Part shown: positions 35,010 to 42,303 of the stretch, piece after piece
Layout of the letters: each line of letters starts with the position of its first letter
How positions within the stretch are numbered: the stretch's first letter is position 1
Assembly: GCA_964488865.1 (NCBI GenBank)
Contig: CAZAWR010000028.1
Coordinates: 34,979-98,978, forward strand
DNA from: MWCO01 sp964488865
GTDB lineage: Bacteria > Myxococcota_A > Polyangia > Polyangiales > Polyangiaceae
Length of the DNA: 64,000 nt
Direction: 5' to 3'
Notes under the pieces: generated by a model
What the model was told of the DNA's origin: nothing
Database searches by the model: none
What the model saw: the letters and a program-made list of their open reading frames with translations, nothing else
Position numbers and translations under genes: made by a program

Positions 35010-35627
35010 ATGCCCCGTCCACTTGCGATCTGTCTCGAAGACCTCGACAGCCTGTCAGAGGAAACGCGATTCGTCGGGTGCGTGGCGAAGGCGGGCCGGG
35101 GCGACGGTCTGGCGCTGGATGCGCGAGGCAGCGCCGTATTCGGTCAGGCGGGTGCGTGCGAGCTTGTCGTGTCGCTGGATGAGCGGTTGATGCTCGTCCG
35201 TCACGACGAGGCCGTGGCGATCGTGGTTCGACGGGCGGGACGCAGTCTTCTCGCACCACTTGGGCAGCGGGTGATCCTGCGCGATCAAGACGAGGTGCAG
35301 GTCGGGGAGCGACGATTGCGGGTGCACGTTCACGGTCCTTGTCCGGAGGTGCACGCGCCCCGCGCGGTGTCGCCGCGGACGGTGCGGGCGGCGGCATCCG
35401 TGGCTGCGATGGTGGCGATCGGCGCGGGCGCTGCGGGGTGCAAGGAGATCGCCTCGCTCTTCGACCCTATCGATGTGAGGATGGCCCCGCCCGAGCCCAT
35501 GCCACTGCCTCCCGACGCGATGGGTCCCGCGGCGGATGCGGCCGCGCCGGCTCCTGCTGCGTCGTCGAGCGGGATCGAGGTCCGAATCCGGCCTCCCGAG
35601 GCCATGCCCGAGGAACCCAAGAAGTAG
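35010..35627 (+). CDS. FHA-like protein with hydrophobic segment and repeated VRxxPPExMP motif
   Basis: I start at the ATG at 35010 (MPRPLAICLEDLDSL), giving 205 residues. The same opening is found in a paralogous remnant at 59423. Residues 1-110 look like an FHA-type beta sandwich (LMLVRHDEAVAIVVRRAG, QRVILRDQDEVQVGERRLRV). Next comes a hydrophobic stretch ending in Cys (AAASVAAMVAIGAGAAGC, about 130-147). The Pro-rich tail repeats I-D/E-V-R-M/I-A/R-P-P-E-P/A-M-P twice. The layout, a domain then an internal lipobox-like helix then a twice-repeated R-P-P motif, resembles the last gene of the RT operon. The function is unknown. Confidence 0.75.
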   Translation: MPRPLAICLEDLDSLSEETRFVGCVAKAGRGDGLALDARGSAVFGQAGACELVVSLDERLMLVRHDEAVAIVVRRAGRSLLAPLGQRVILRDQDEVQVGERRLRVHVHGPCPEVHAPRAVSPRTVRAAASVAAMVAIGAGAAGCKEIASLFDPIDVRMAPPEPMPLPPDAMGPAADAAAPAPAASSSGIEVRIRPPEAMPEEPKK

Positions 35628-35631
35628 CGGC

Positions 35632-36792
35632 TTACCCTCGCGGCAGCAGCACCGTGAACCGGACGCCGAGCCCCGCGTTCTCCGCCTCGATCGTCCCTTC
35701 GTGTTGGTCCGCGATTCGCTCCGAAATCGCGAGCCCCAGCCCGGTACCCGTCTCGTCTTCGCCGTGGAATGGGTCGAACAAGCGGTCCAAGTCTTCCTCC
35801 GCAATGGGCGGGCCGTCGTTTTCCACGCTCAGGGCGTGCATCGGCTTGCCCTGCAGACGCACGGATGCGAGCACCTCGACACGGACCGTCCCGCCGCGGG
35901 TTCCCACCGCCTTCATCGCGTTGAGGGCGAGGTTGAGAGCGATCTGGGCAAGCTGATCCCGGTCTCCCCGGACCGCTACGTGGGTGTCCGGCAAGACGAT
36001 ATCCAGCGTGATGCCTCGCTTGTTGGCGTCGGTCGCTATGAGGTCCGCGAGGCGCCGTGCCACGTCCCGCAAGTCCAGGTCGACGAGGTCGAGGGGACGG
36101 GGCTTGGCGAATGTGAGGAAGCGGTCCGCTGTGCGATCGAGTCTTTCGAGCTCCCGCAGATGGATCTCCCACATGCGACGCTCCGCCCTGTCTTTGGGGA
36201 TGAGGGGGTCGACGATCTCGGCGGTGCCCCTGAGAGCGTGAAGAGGGTTGCGAATTTCGTGTGCGATCCCGGCGACGACCTCTCCCAGGGCGCTGAGCCG
36301 GCCCGCCCGTACGAGCTGATCTTGGAGGCGTGTGCGCTCCTCCAGGGCGGTGCATAGCTGCATTCTGCGGCGCCGTTCCGAGTCGGACAGCAGTCCGGCC
36401 ACGCCCCCCACCAGGTTGTAGAGCACGATCTCGAGCGCCTTTTCCAGGGTTGGCGCGGGGTCCGAGTGGGCGATGTGGTGCAAGTGGAAGAACGCGTGCG
36501 GCACATAGGAGAGGGAGGCAATGGCGGACGCGAGCAACCCGCCGCGCAGACCGAGCCGAAAGGCCGCGAACAGGATGGGCAGGTACAGGACGCGACGCAG
36601 GACGTTGTGGACCCAGACCTGTTCCGGGTCCGTGGTGTAATGCAGGACCAGGGTGAGGGTGATCGGGAGCCAGACGATCAGCAACAGGCTGGGTTGGAAG
36701 TAGCTTCTCCACCCGTGGCCACGGTCGTCGTCGACGCATTCCTCGGCGGACGCCTTGCCGATCGGGGAGGGGTCAGGCTCGCCGGATGCCAT
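35632..36792 (-). CDS. Sensor histidine kinase (ZraS/HydH-like) with His-rich membrane loop
   Basis: This 386-residue kinase has about four membrane segments at 34-52, 67-83, 86-100 and 118-136. Between the last two lies a histidine cluster (PHAFFHLHHIAHS, H99-H109) suited to metal sensing. The catalytic part has HisKA with phospho-acceptor H178 (AGIAHEIRNPLHAL), an N box (LNLALNAMKA) and a G2 box (GTGLGLAIS). It overlaps the start of the NtrC-type regulator's 3' end by 20 bases (36773-36792), so the two are co-expressed. With the adjacent efflux pump and cupredoxin, a copper- or silver-like signal is the likely stimulus; that is inference. Confidence 0.92.
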   Translation of the reverse strand: MASGEPDPSPIGKASAEECVDDDRGHGWRSYFQPSLLLIVWLPITLTLVLHYTTDPEQVWVHNVLRRVLYLPILFAAFRLGLRGGLLASAIASLSYVPHAFFHLHHIAHSDPAPTLEKALEIVLYNLVGGVAGLLSDSERRRRMQLCTALEERTRLQDQLVRAGRLSALGEVVAGIAHEIRNPLHALRGTAEIVDPLIPKDRAERRMWEIHLRELERLDRTADRFLTFAKPRPLDLVDLDLRDVARRLADLIATDANKRGITLDIVLPDTHVAVRGDRDQLAQIALNLALNAMKAVGTRGGTVRVEVLASVRLQGKPMHALSVENDGPPIAEEDLDRLFDPFHGEDETGTGLGLAISERIADQHEGTIEAENAGLGVRFTVLLPRG

Positions 36793-38146
36793 ACTTTGTC
36801 ATCCGGTAGGTGAGAATGTGCCGTGGCACGCGCAGGTAAGCAGCTGCCTGGGAGACATTGCCCCCTTTGCTACGCAGCACACGTTCGATCACCCGCTTTT
36901 CGAGGTCCACAAGCCCGAGTCCGTCGGGGGGGAGGTCCGGCCACTCGGGAGGTTCGCCCGGGGTCCGGGGTTCAGCGTCCGACACGGGGGGGAGGTCCTC
37001 GACCCGCAGGTTGCCCGCGGAGCCAAGGATCGTCAGGCGCTCGCAGGCGTTTTCCAGCTGACGAACGTTTCCCGGCCAGGGGCGGCGCTGCATCTCAGAC
37101 AGCAGCTCCCGGCTGAGCGTGACCTCGCCGTCCGTGGAGAAGGCCTGGAGAAAGTGCTGCGCGAGCGCTTCGACGTCTTCGGGTCGGTCGCGCAAGGGAG
37201 GAATGTGGATCTCCATGGCGTTCAGTCGGTAGAGCAGGTCCTGGCGGAAGCTGCCCTCCGCCACACGCGCCTCGAGGTTCTGGTTGGTCGCCGCCACCAC
37301 GCGCACGTCGACCGCCTGGGGGGTGTCCGCCCCGATCACGTCGACCACGCGTTCCTGAAGCGCTCGCAGCAGCTTGCCCTGCAAAGCGTGGGGCATTTCT
37401 CCGACTTCGTCCAGGAAGAGCGTCCCGCCCTGGGCCTGGCGAAACCGGCCCTTGCGCGCGCGGTGGGCGCCGGTGAACGCGCCTTTTTCGTGTCCAAACA
37501 GCTCGGATTCGATCAGCTCCGGGGGGACGGCCGCGCAGTTCACCGCCACGAACGGTCCCTTCGCACGACGGCTCCGCGCGTGGATCCGTCGCGCCAGAAG
37601 CTCCTTACCGGTGCCGGTCTCCCCGGTGATCAACACGGTGGCGTCGGTGGGGGCGACGCGGTCTGCGATGTCCAGTTGGCGGCGCATGGCTTCGGAGCAC
37701 GCCACGATGGGGCGTTCGACCCCGCTGGCCGAGCGCCGGAGCGTGCGCACTTCCGCCCGCAGGGCGCGGTTCTCGAGGGCGCGCGCCACCGTGAGAAGGA
37801 GCTGATCTCGCTGAAACGGCTTCTCGAGGAAGTCGTAGGCGCCAGCGCGCATCGCCCCCACCGCCACGTCCACGCTGCCGTAGGCCGTGATCACCACGAC
37901 AGGCACGTCGGGCGCGGTCTGCTTGATGCGGTCGAGCACCTCGAGCCCGGACAGCCCGGGCATACGGATGTCGGTGATCACGAGGTCGTGCTCCGGGGAG
38001 AAGAGGGAGATGCCCTTCTCTCCGCTCACAGCCTCCTCGACGTGGTATCCCGCGCCTCGCAGGTTGAAGGCGGCCAGCTCTCGTCCGGACGCGTCGTCCT
38101 CAATGAGCAAGATGTGCTGTTTGGGCGTGGCGGGGGGCAAGGTCAT
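36773..38146 (-). CDS. NtrC-family sigma-54-dependent response regulator
   Basis: The protein has 457 residues. The receiver domain holds phospho-acceptor D59 (LVITDIRMPG) with K at the LEKPF motif. The AAA+ domain shows Walker A (GETGTGKE), the sigma-54 contact loop GAFTGA (FGHEKGAFTGAHRARK) and LFLDEVGEMP. A Fis-type helix-turn-helix ends the protein (NVSQAAAYLRVPRHILTYRM). Its kinase is encoded next door. Two sigma-54 promoters lie upstream at 38673-38688 and 38932-38947, making the divergent cupredoxin and efflux genes its probable targets. Confidence 0.95.
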   Translation of the reverse strand: MTLPPATPKQHILLIEDDASGRELAAFNLRGAGYHVEEAVSGEKGISLFSPEHDLVITDIRMPGLSGLEVLDRIKQTAPDVPVVVITAYGSVDVAVGAMRAGAYDFLEKPFQRDQLLLTVARALENRALRAEVRTLRRSASGVERPIVACSEAMRRQLDIADRVAPTDATVLITGETGTGKELLARRIHARSRRAKGPFVAVNCAAVPPELIESELFGHEKGAFTGAHRARKGRFRQAQGGTLFLDEVGEMPHALQGKLLRALQERVVDVIGADTPQAVDVRVVAATNQNLEARVAEGSFRQDLLYRLNAMEIHIPPLRDRPEDVEALAQHFLQAFSTDGEVTLSRELLSEMQRRPWPGNVRQLENACERLTILGSAGNLRVEDLPPVSDAEPRTPGEPPEWPDLPPDGLGLVDLEKRVIERVLRSKGGNVSQAAAYLRVPRHILTYRMTKYGIRRA

Positions 38147-38276
38147 GGGTTCCGGTGTCCCTTAACCTAGGGCAGGGCAGCCCGAGTGGGTACCCCTGTT
38201 CAGCGATTGAGCGGACCTGGAACCTTGTCGGCCCGTTCCGTGGTTGCCGTGGACGGATTCTTGGATGGGAGTTCTT

Positions 38277-38660
38277 TCACCGAATGACGACCTTGCTCTC
38301 GTACATCCCCATGCCGCACTGGAACTTGATGGTGCGCGCTTCGGAGGTGGGAATCCGGATGGTGACCGCCTCGTTGAGGGGCAGAGCCCTCTTGATGCCA
38401 AGCTCCGGGAAGTCGACGTCCTTGGCGCAGGTCCCGTCGGTGTTGCGCTTGAATCGCAGGGTGAGGTCTTGCCCCTTGGTCGCCTGGACCAGGTTGGGTT
38501 GGAACCCGTCGGCTCCGGCGGTGATGTCCACCACCTGCGCGTTTTCGGTGGCAGAAGCAGTCGCCTGCCCTGGATCGGTCGCGGTCGCGCTCTTTTCGCA
38601 CGCGGCCATCGTCAACAGCAGCAGGGCCATGGCGGAATGGGCGATGGTTCGTGGATTCAT
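38277..38660 (-). CDS. Cupredoxin-like lipoprotein
   Basis: This 127-residue protein has a lipoprotein signal (MNPRTIAHSAMALLLLTMAAC, C21). The mature part is a short cupredoxin-like beta domain: VVDITAGADGFQPNLVQATK, LTLRFKRNTDGTCAKDV and an end motif FQCGMGMYESKVVIR. The C, M and M residues of CGMGM are plausible Cu(I) ligands. A perfect sigma-54 promoter (38673-38688) predicts a transcript starting near 38662, only two bases before the ATG at 38660. A second in-frame ATG (38630) would leave a short leader but keep most of the signal. The regulator and kinase genes follow on the same strand, so it may head a three-gene operon. Confidence 0.88.
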   Translation of the reverse strand: MNPRTIAHSAMALLLLTMAACEKSATATDPGQATASATENAQVVDITAGADGFQPNLVQATKGQDLTLRFKRNTDGTCAKDVDFPELGIKRALPLNEAVTIRIPTSEARTIKFQCGMGMYESKVVIR

Positions 38661-38672
38661 GCGACGAGAAAG

Positions 38673-38688
38673 AGCAACGCACGTGCCA
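38673..38688 (-). promoter_or_regulatory. Sigma-54 (-24/-12) promoter for the cupredoxin gene
   Basis: On the minus strand TGGCACG-TGCG-TTGCT is an exact match to the sigma-54 consensus TGGCACG-N4-TTGCW. The GG and GC are ten bases apart as required. The predicted start of transcription is about 38662, two bases before the annotated ATG. Confidence 0.85.
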
Positions 38689-38751
38689 TCGGCCACCTTG
38701 GCATTCCAGCGGGACCGCGCCCTGTTCCGCCGCCGGGCCCCCGAGGCCCAT

Positions 38752-38787
38752 GAACAATAGTCTTCCCGAGGGTGCACAATATTGTTC
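38752..38787. promoter_or_regulatory. Palindromic operator or enhancer candidate between divergent sigma-54 promoters
   Basis: GAACAATA (38752-38759) and TATTGTTC (38780-38787) form an inverted repeat with a 20-base centre. A second, overlapping pair is GTTCAATT (38784-38791) and GATTGAAC (38840-38847), and GATTCAATAGAACC lies at 38894-38907. These AT-rich motifs stand out in GC-rich DNA and sit 100-200 bases from both promoters, the usual place for NtrC-type activator sites. Confidence 0.5.
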
Positions 38788-38931
38788 AATTCGGGTGGGG
38801 CGGACCGTGCCGTCTTCCGATGATTGAGTGCTTCATTTCGATTGAACTGTGGGTGCGAGCACCGCGCTCCGCGCTGAGCACGAGGCACCATCGGATTCAA
38901 TAGAACCGATGCGCCAGCACGCACGCCGTCG

Positions 38932-38947
38932 TGGCACGGATGGTGCT
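38932..38947 (+). promoter_or_regulatory. Sigma-54 (-24/-12) promoter for the tolC-cusB-cusA-like operon
   Basis: TGGCACG-GATG-GTGCT matches the sigma-54 consensus at all but one position, with exact GG-N10-GC spacing. Transcription would start near 38958. This rules out the upstream GTG (38931) and ATG (38940) as starts for this transcript and favours the GTG at 38961. Confidence 0.75.
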
Positions 38948-38960
38948 CTACCTGCTCCGC

Positions 38961-40316
38961 GTGAACCGATGTCAACACCTGTTCGCCGTGCTCATTGTCT
39001 CGGTCCTTGCGGGGTGTGCTTCGCAGATGGAGCGTCGCGGCGACCGTGAGCTGCAAACGGTTTCCCACGCACAGACGCGCATGCACCCCGAGTCGAACTC
39101 CGCTGTAGCGGACGCTCCCCTGCGAGCGTCCGACGGGACCCTCCTCTCCTACGTGCAATACGCGCTGGCACACAGCCCGGCACTGCGTGCGAGCTTCGAG
39201 GAGTGGCGTGCGGCCGCCCAGCGCGCGCCCCAGGCCCGGCGCTTGCCGGAACCCATGATCACCTATGGCTACTTCGTGCGGCGAATGGGCCCCGAGCGAC
39301 ACAGGATTGGCGTCTCGCAATCCTTTCCCTGGCCGTCCAAGCTCACCGCCGGCGCGGATGCCGCCAGTCTGGCAGCACGCAGCGCTCAGCAACGCTACGA
39401 GGCCGCCGCCCTGGAACTCACGCGCACCGTCGCAGAGGCGTACTGGCGGATCTGGCTCCTCGAGCGCACGCGGACGGTGTGGGAGAATCAGAAGAGAATC
39501 CTCGAGCACTTCTCCGTGCTCGTGCGAGGGCGACTCGAGGTGGGTCAGGCGACCCTCGCGGACCTGGGGCAGGTCGATCTGAGCGTGTCGCGTGCCGTGG
39601 ACGACTTGGCTGGGATTGGCGAGCAGCGGCGGGTGGCAGGCGCCGCGCTCGTGGCCGCGATCGGTGCCCCGCCGGGCTCGGCGACCCCGGTAGTGTCGGA
39701 GATCCCCGATCTCGTGGTTGCCGCGGAGCCGGATGCCGTTCTGTTGTCTTCCGCGGTGGACCACCCGAGGGTCCGCGCCTTCGGTCTGATGGCCGAGGCC
39801 CAACAACACCGGGCGCGGGCTGCAGGGGCGGATGCCTATCCCTCTTTCACCCTTGGGGTGGACTACATCGAGACCGATCCAGCCGCCATGCCCGAGAACA
39901 GCGGGAACGACGCGGTCATGGTGTTGGCGGGGGCCACGCTGCCCATTTGGGGAGGGGCCTACGAGGCTGAGCAGAAAGAGGCTCGGGCCGAGAGCGCAGC
40001 CCTCCGTGCCCACGGACAGGCCGCGCGTGACCAGGCTGCCGCGGAGCTCGAGAAAGCCCTGAGCGACGTCCGAGATGCGGCGCGCCGTGCGAAGCTTCAT
40101 CGTGACACGCTGCTGCCCCAGGCTGAGATGGTGTACGGCTCGGGCCTGGGCGCCTACCAGGTGGATCGCACCACGCTGGCGTCCGTGATCATGGCGCAGC
40201 GCGACCTGCTGGAGATCCAGTCCGGGCTGGACCGCGCGCTGGCGGACCATGCCGTGGCATGGGCGCGGCTCGAGGAAATTGTCGGCCGGCGTGTGTCGTC
40301 CCGGAGGGCGCCATGA
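38961..40316 (+). CDS. TolC/CusC-family outer-membrane efflux lipoprotein
   Basis: With the GTG at 38961 the protein has 451 residues and a lipoprotein signal (VNRCQHLFAVLIVSVLAGC). The frame is also open to GTG 38931 and ATG 38940, but both lie upstream of the predicted sigma-54 transcription start. The body shows the duplicated TolC/OEP helical pattern, with long Ala/Glu/Arg coiled-coil stretches and ALAHSPALRASFEEWRAAAQ near the start. Conserved-looking YPSFTLGVDY and a tail QRDLLEIQSGLDRALADHAV follow. It forms the outer-membrane channel of the tripartite pump. Its stop overlaps the start of the adaptor gene (40313-40316). Confidence 0.92.
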   Translation: MNRCQHLFAVLIVSVLAGCASQMERRGDRELQTVSHAQTRMHPESNSAVADAPLRASDGTLLSYVQYALAHSPALRASFEEWRAAAQRAPQARRLPEPMITYGYFVRRMGPERHRIGVSQSFPWPSKLTAGADAASLAARSAQQRYEAAALELTRTVAEAYWRIWLLERTRTVWENQKRILEHFSVLVRGRLEVGQATLADLGQVDLSVSRAVDDLAGIGEQRRVAGAALVAAIGAPPGSATPVVSEIPDLVVAAEPDAVLLSSAVDHPRVRAFGLMAEAQQHRARAAGADAYPSFTLGVDYIETDPAAMPENSGNDAVMVLAGATLPIWGGAYEAEQKEARAESAALRAHGQAARDQAAAELEKALSDVRDAARRAKLHRDTLLPQAEMVYGSGLGAYQVDRTTLASVIMAQRDLLEIQSGLDRALADHAVAWARLEEIVGRRVSSRRAP

Positions 40317-42298
40317 CCGACCCCCAGAATCGGCCGACCTCGCAAGATGAGCAGGAGACTTCTCAGGACGCTCATCAAGTCGCTCATCAAGACGCTCATC
40401 AAGACGCTCCCAGGACGCGAGGGCGCCGATGGTTTCGTCTGCGGCTTCGTCCGGGGCTTCGAAGGGCCGCTGCCGTGGTGTGGCCTCGGATCGCGGTTCC
40501 CGTGATCGTGATCCTCGCGTTCCTAGCCGGGCTTCGCCTCGGAACCCCGGCCCAAACCCACGCGACCGAAAATAGGCAGGAAGGCCAGGAGGCGTCGAAA
40601 GACACGGTCTGGACGTGTTCGATGCACCCGCAGTTCAAGCTTCCCGCCCCAGGGCAGTGCCCGATCTGCGCCATGGACTTGATCCCCCTGGTCGCCACCA
40701 ACGAGGACGCGGAGACCGATACGCGGGTCTCGCTCTCCGAACGGGCCAAGACGCTCGCGCAGGTACGCACCGCGCCGGTGCGTCGCGCCGAGACGGGGGT
40801 GGAGGTGAGGCTGCTCGGGAGGCTCGAGTCCGACGAGACTCGGGAGCGCACGGTGACCCCTTGGACGGCAGGTCGCATCGATCGGCTGTTGGTCAACAAT
40901 GTGGGGGCCAGCGTGGGACCGGGCCAGGTGATCGCGCACCTGTTCAGCCCCGAGGTGTATGCGGCTCATCAGGATCTGATCCAGGCCAAGCGTCAGCGGG
41001 CCTCCCTCAGCGAGGGGCTACCGGGGGCCCAGGCTGCCGCGAGTGCGGCCCTCGAAGCCGCGCGCACCCGCCTGGTCCTTCTCGGCGTCACGAGTGAGGA
41101 CATCGCCCAGATGGAGCGGGCTGACACCCCCTGGCGCTCCGTCAAGATTCGCAGTGACTTCGGGGGGACCGTGCTGGAGCTTCATGTGGCCCAGGGCGCT
41201 TACGTTGCCGCCGGCAGCCCCCTGTTCCGCCTCGTGGACCTGTCCCGCCTTTGGGTTCAGCTCGACGCGTACGAGAACGACCTGTCGCGCATTGCCCCCA
41301 AGCAGGACGTCACCTTGCGCGTGGACTCCTTCCCGGGCGAGGTCTTTCAAGGCAAAATCGCGTTCATCGATCGCGTCGTGGACCCGCGCGTGCGCACGGC
41401 GCGGGTTCGGGTGGAGGTCGCCAACAAGGACGGGCGTCTGCGCCCGGGGATGTTCGCCCAGGCGGTGATCGATGCCCCCGCGGCGAAGTCCTCCGAGAGC
41501 CCTCTCGTGATCCCAGACACCGCGCCGTTGTTCACGGGGATGCGGTCCGTGGTTTACGTCGAGGTGCCGGACGAGCAGCGCCCCACGTACGAAGCGCGGG
41601 AGGTTCGTCTGGGCCCACGTGCGGGCAACCTTTACCCGGTGGTGTCCGGGCTGGAGGAAGGCGAGCAGGTCGTCATCCAAGGGGCGTTCCGTCTGGATAG
41701 CGACCTTCAGATCCGCGGTGGTCGCAGCATGATGACCCTCGACGACGACCGGAAGCGCGCCGCCGAGAGCGCCATCGACGTCCCCGAAGCGTTCCTGCAG
41801 GGGCTGGCGCCCACGGTGGAAGCCTATCTGGCGCTGCAGGTGGCGCTATCGCGGGACGACCTGGACAAGGCGCGTGAGGCGTATCGTGCTCTGGGCGAGA
41901 AGGCGTCGTCGTTTCGCCCGCGGGGGCCGGAGGAGGGCATGCGGGTCTGGACTGAGCTGGGTGCGGGTATCACCCAAGACGCGCTGCAGGGCGCAAAGGC
42001 CGAGGACCTCGACGCGGCGCGGCGCTTGTTCGAGTCCGTGAGCGACCGCATGATCCAGGCCATGCGGCGGTTCGGCAACCCTTTGAAGGACCCGATCCGC
42101 TTTTCGTTCTGCCCCATGGCCGCTGGGTCCAAGGGCGCCTTCTGGCTGCAGAGGGCGAGCCAGATCGAGAACCCCTACTTCGGAGCCTCCATGTTCGCGT
42201 GCGGGGAAGTGCGTGCTTCCCTGGGTCCCGGCCAGCGCATCGCTCCGGACGCCACCGGGAAGCCCCAGCCCTCCAAGCCCGCCTCCCACAACCATTGA
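40313..42298 (+). CDS. CusB-type RND efflux adaptor with heavy-metal-binding domain
   Basis: This 661-residue protein has a cytoplasmic N-terminus carrying a 12-bp tandem repeat that encodes DAHQ-type units (about residues 19-31). A membrane anchor follows (58-74), then a heavy-metal-binding domain (101-126: TCSMHPQF, then GQCPICAMDLIPL; C102, M104, H105, C116, C119, M121). The adaptor body has barrel-sandwich and beta-barrel parts (RIDRLLVNNVGASVGPGQVI and VTLRVDSFPGEVFQGKI). The C-terminal extension from about 510 resembles a DUF3347-like helical domain ending FCPMAAGSKGAFWLQ and NPYFGASMFACGE. The combination points to Cu(I)/Ag(I) export. It is coupled to TolC by four bases and to the pump by a five-base gap. 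Confidence 0.93.
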   Translation: MTDPQNRPTSQDEQETSQDAHQVAHQDAHQDAPRTRGRRWFRLRLRPGLRRAAAVVWPRIAVPVIVILAFLAGLRLGTPAQTHATENRQEGQEASKDTVWTCSMHPQFKLPAPGQCPICAMDLIPLVATNEDAETDTRVSLSERAKTLAQVRTAPVRRAETGVEVRLLGRLESDETRERTVTPWTAGRIDRLLVNNVGASVGPGQVIAHLFSPEVYAAHQDLIQAKRQRASLSEGLPGAQAAASAALEAARTRLVLLGVTSEDIAQMERADTPWRSVKIRSDFGGTVLELHVAQGAYVAAGSPLFRLVDLSRLWVQLDAYENDLSRIAPKQDVTLRVDSFPGEVFQGKIAFIDRVVDPRVRTARVRVEVANKDGRLRPGMFAQAVIDAPAAKSSESPLVIPDTAPLFTGMRSVVYVEVPDEQRPTYEAREVRLGPRAGNLYPVVSGLEEGEQVVIQGAFRLDSDLQIRGGRSMMTLDDDRKRAAESAIDVPEAFLQGLAPTVEAYLALQVALSRDDLDKAREAYRALGEKASSFRPRGPEEGMRVWTELGAGITQDALQGAKAEDLDAARRLFESVSDRMIQAMRRFGNPLKDPIRFSFCPMAAGSKGAFWLQRASQIENPYFGASMFACGEVRASLGPGQRIAPDATGKPQPSKPASHNH

Positions 42299-42303
42299 GC
42301 ACC

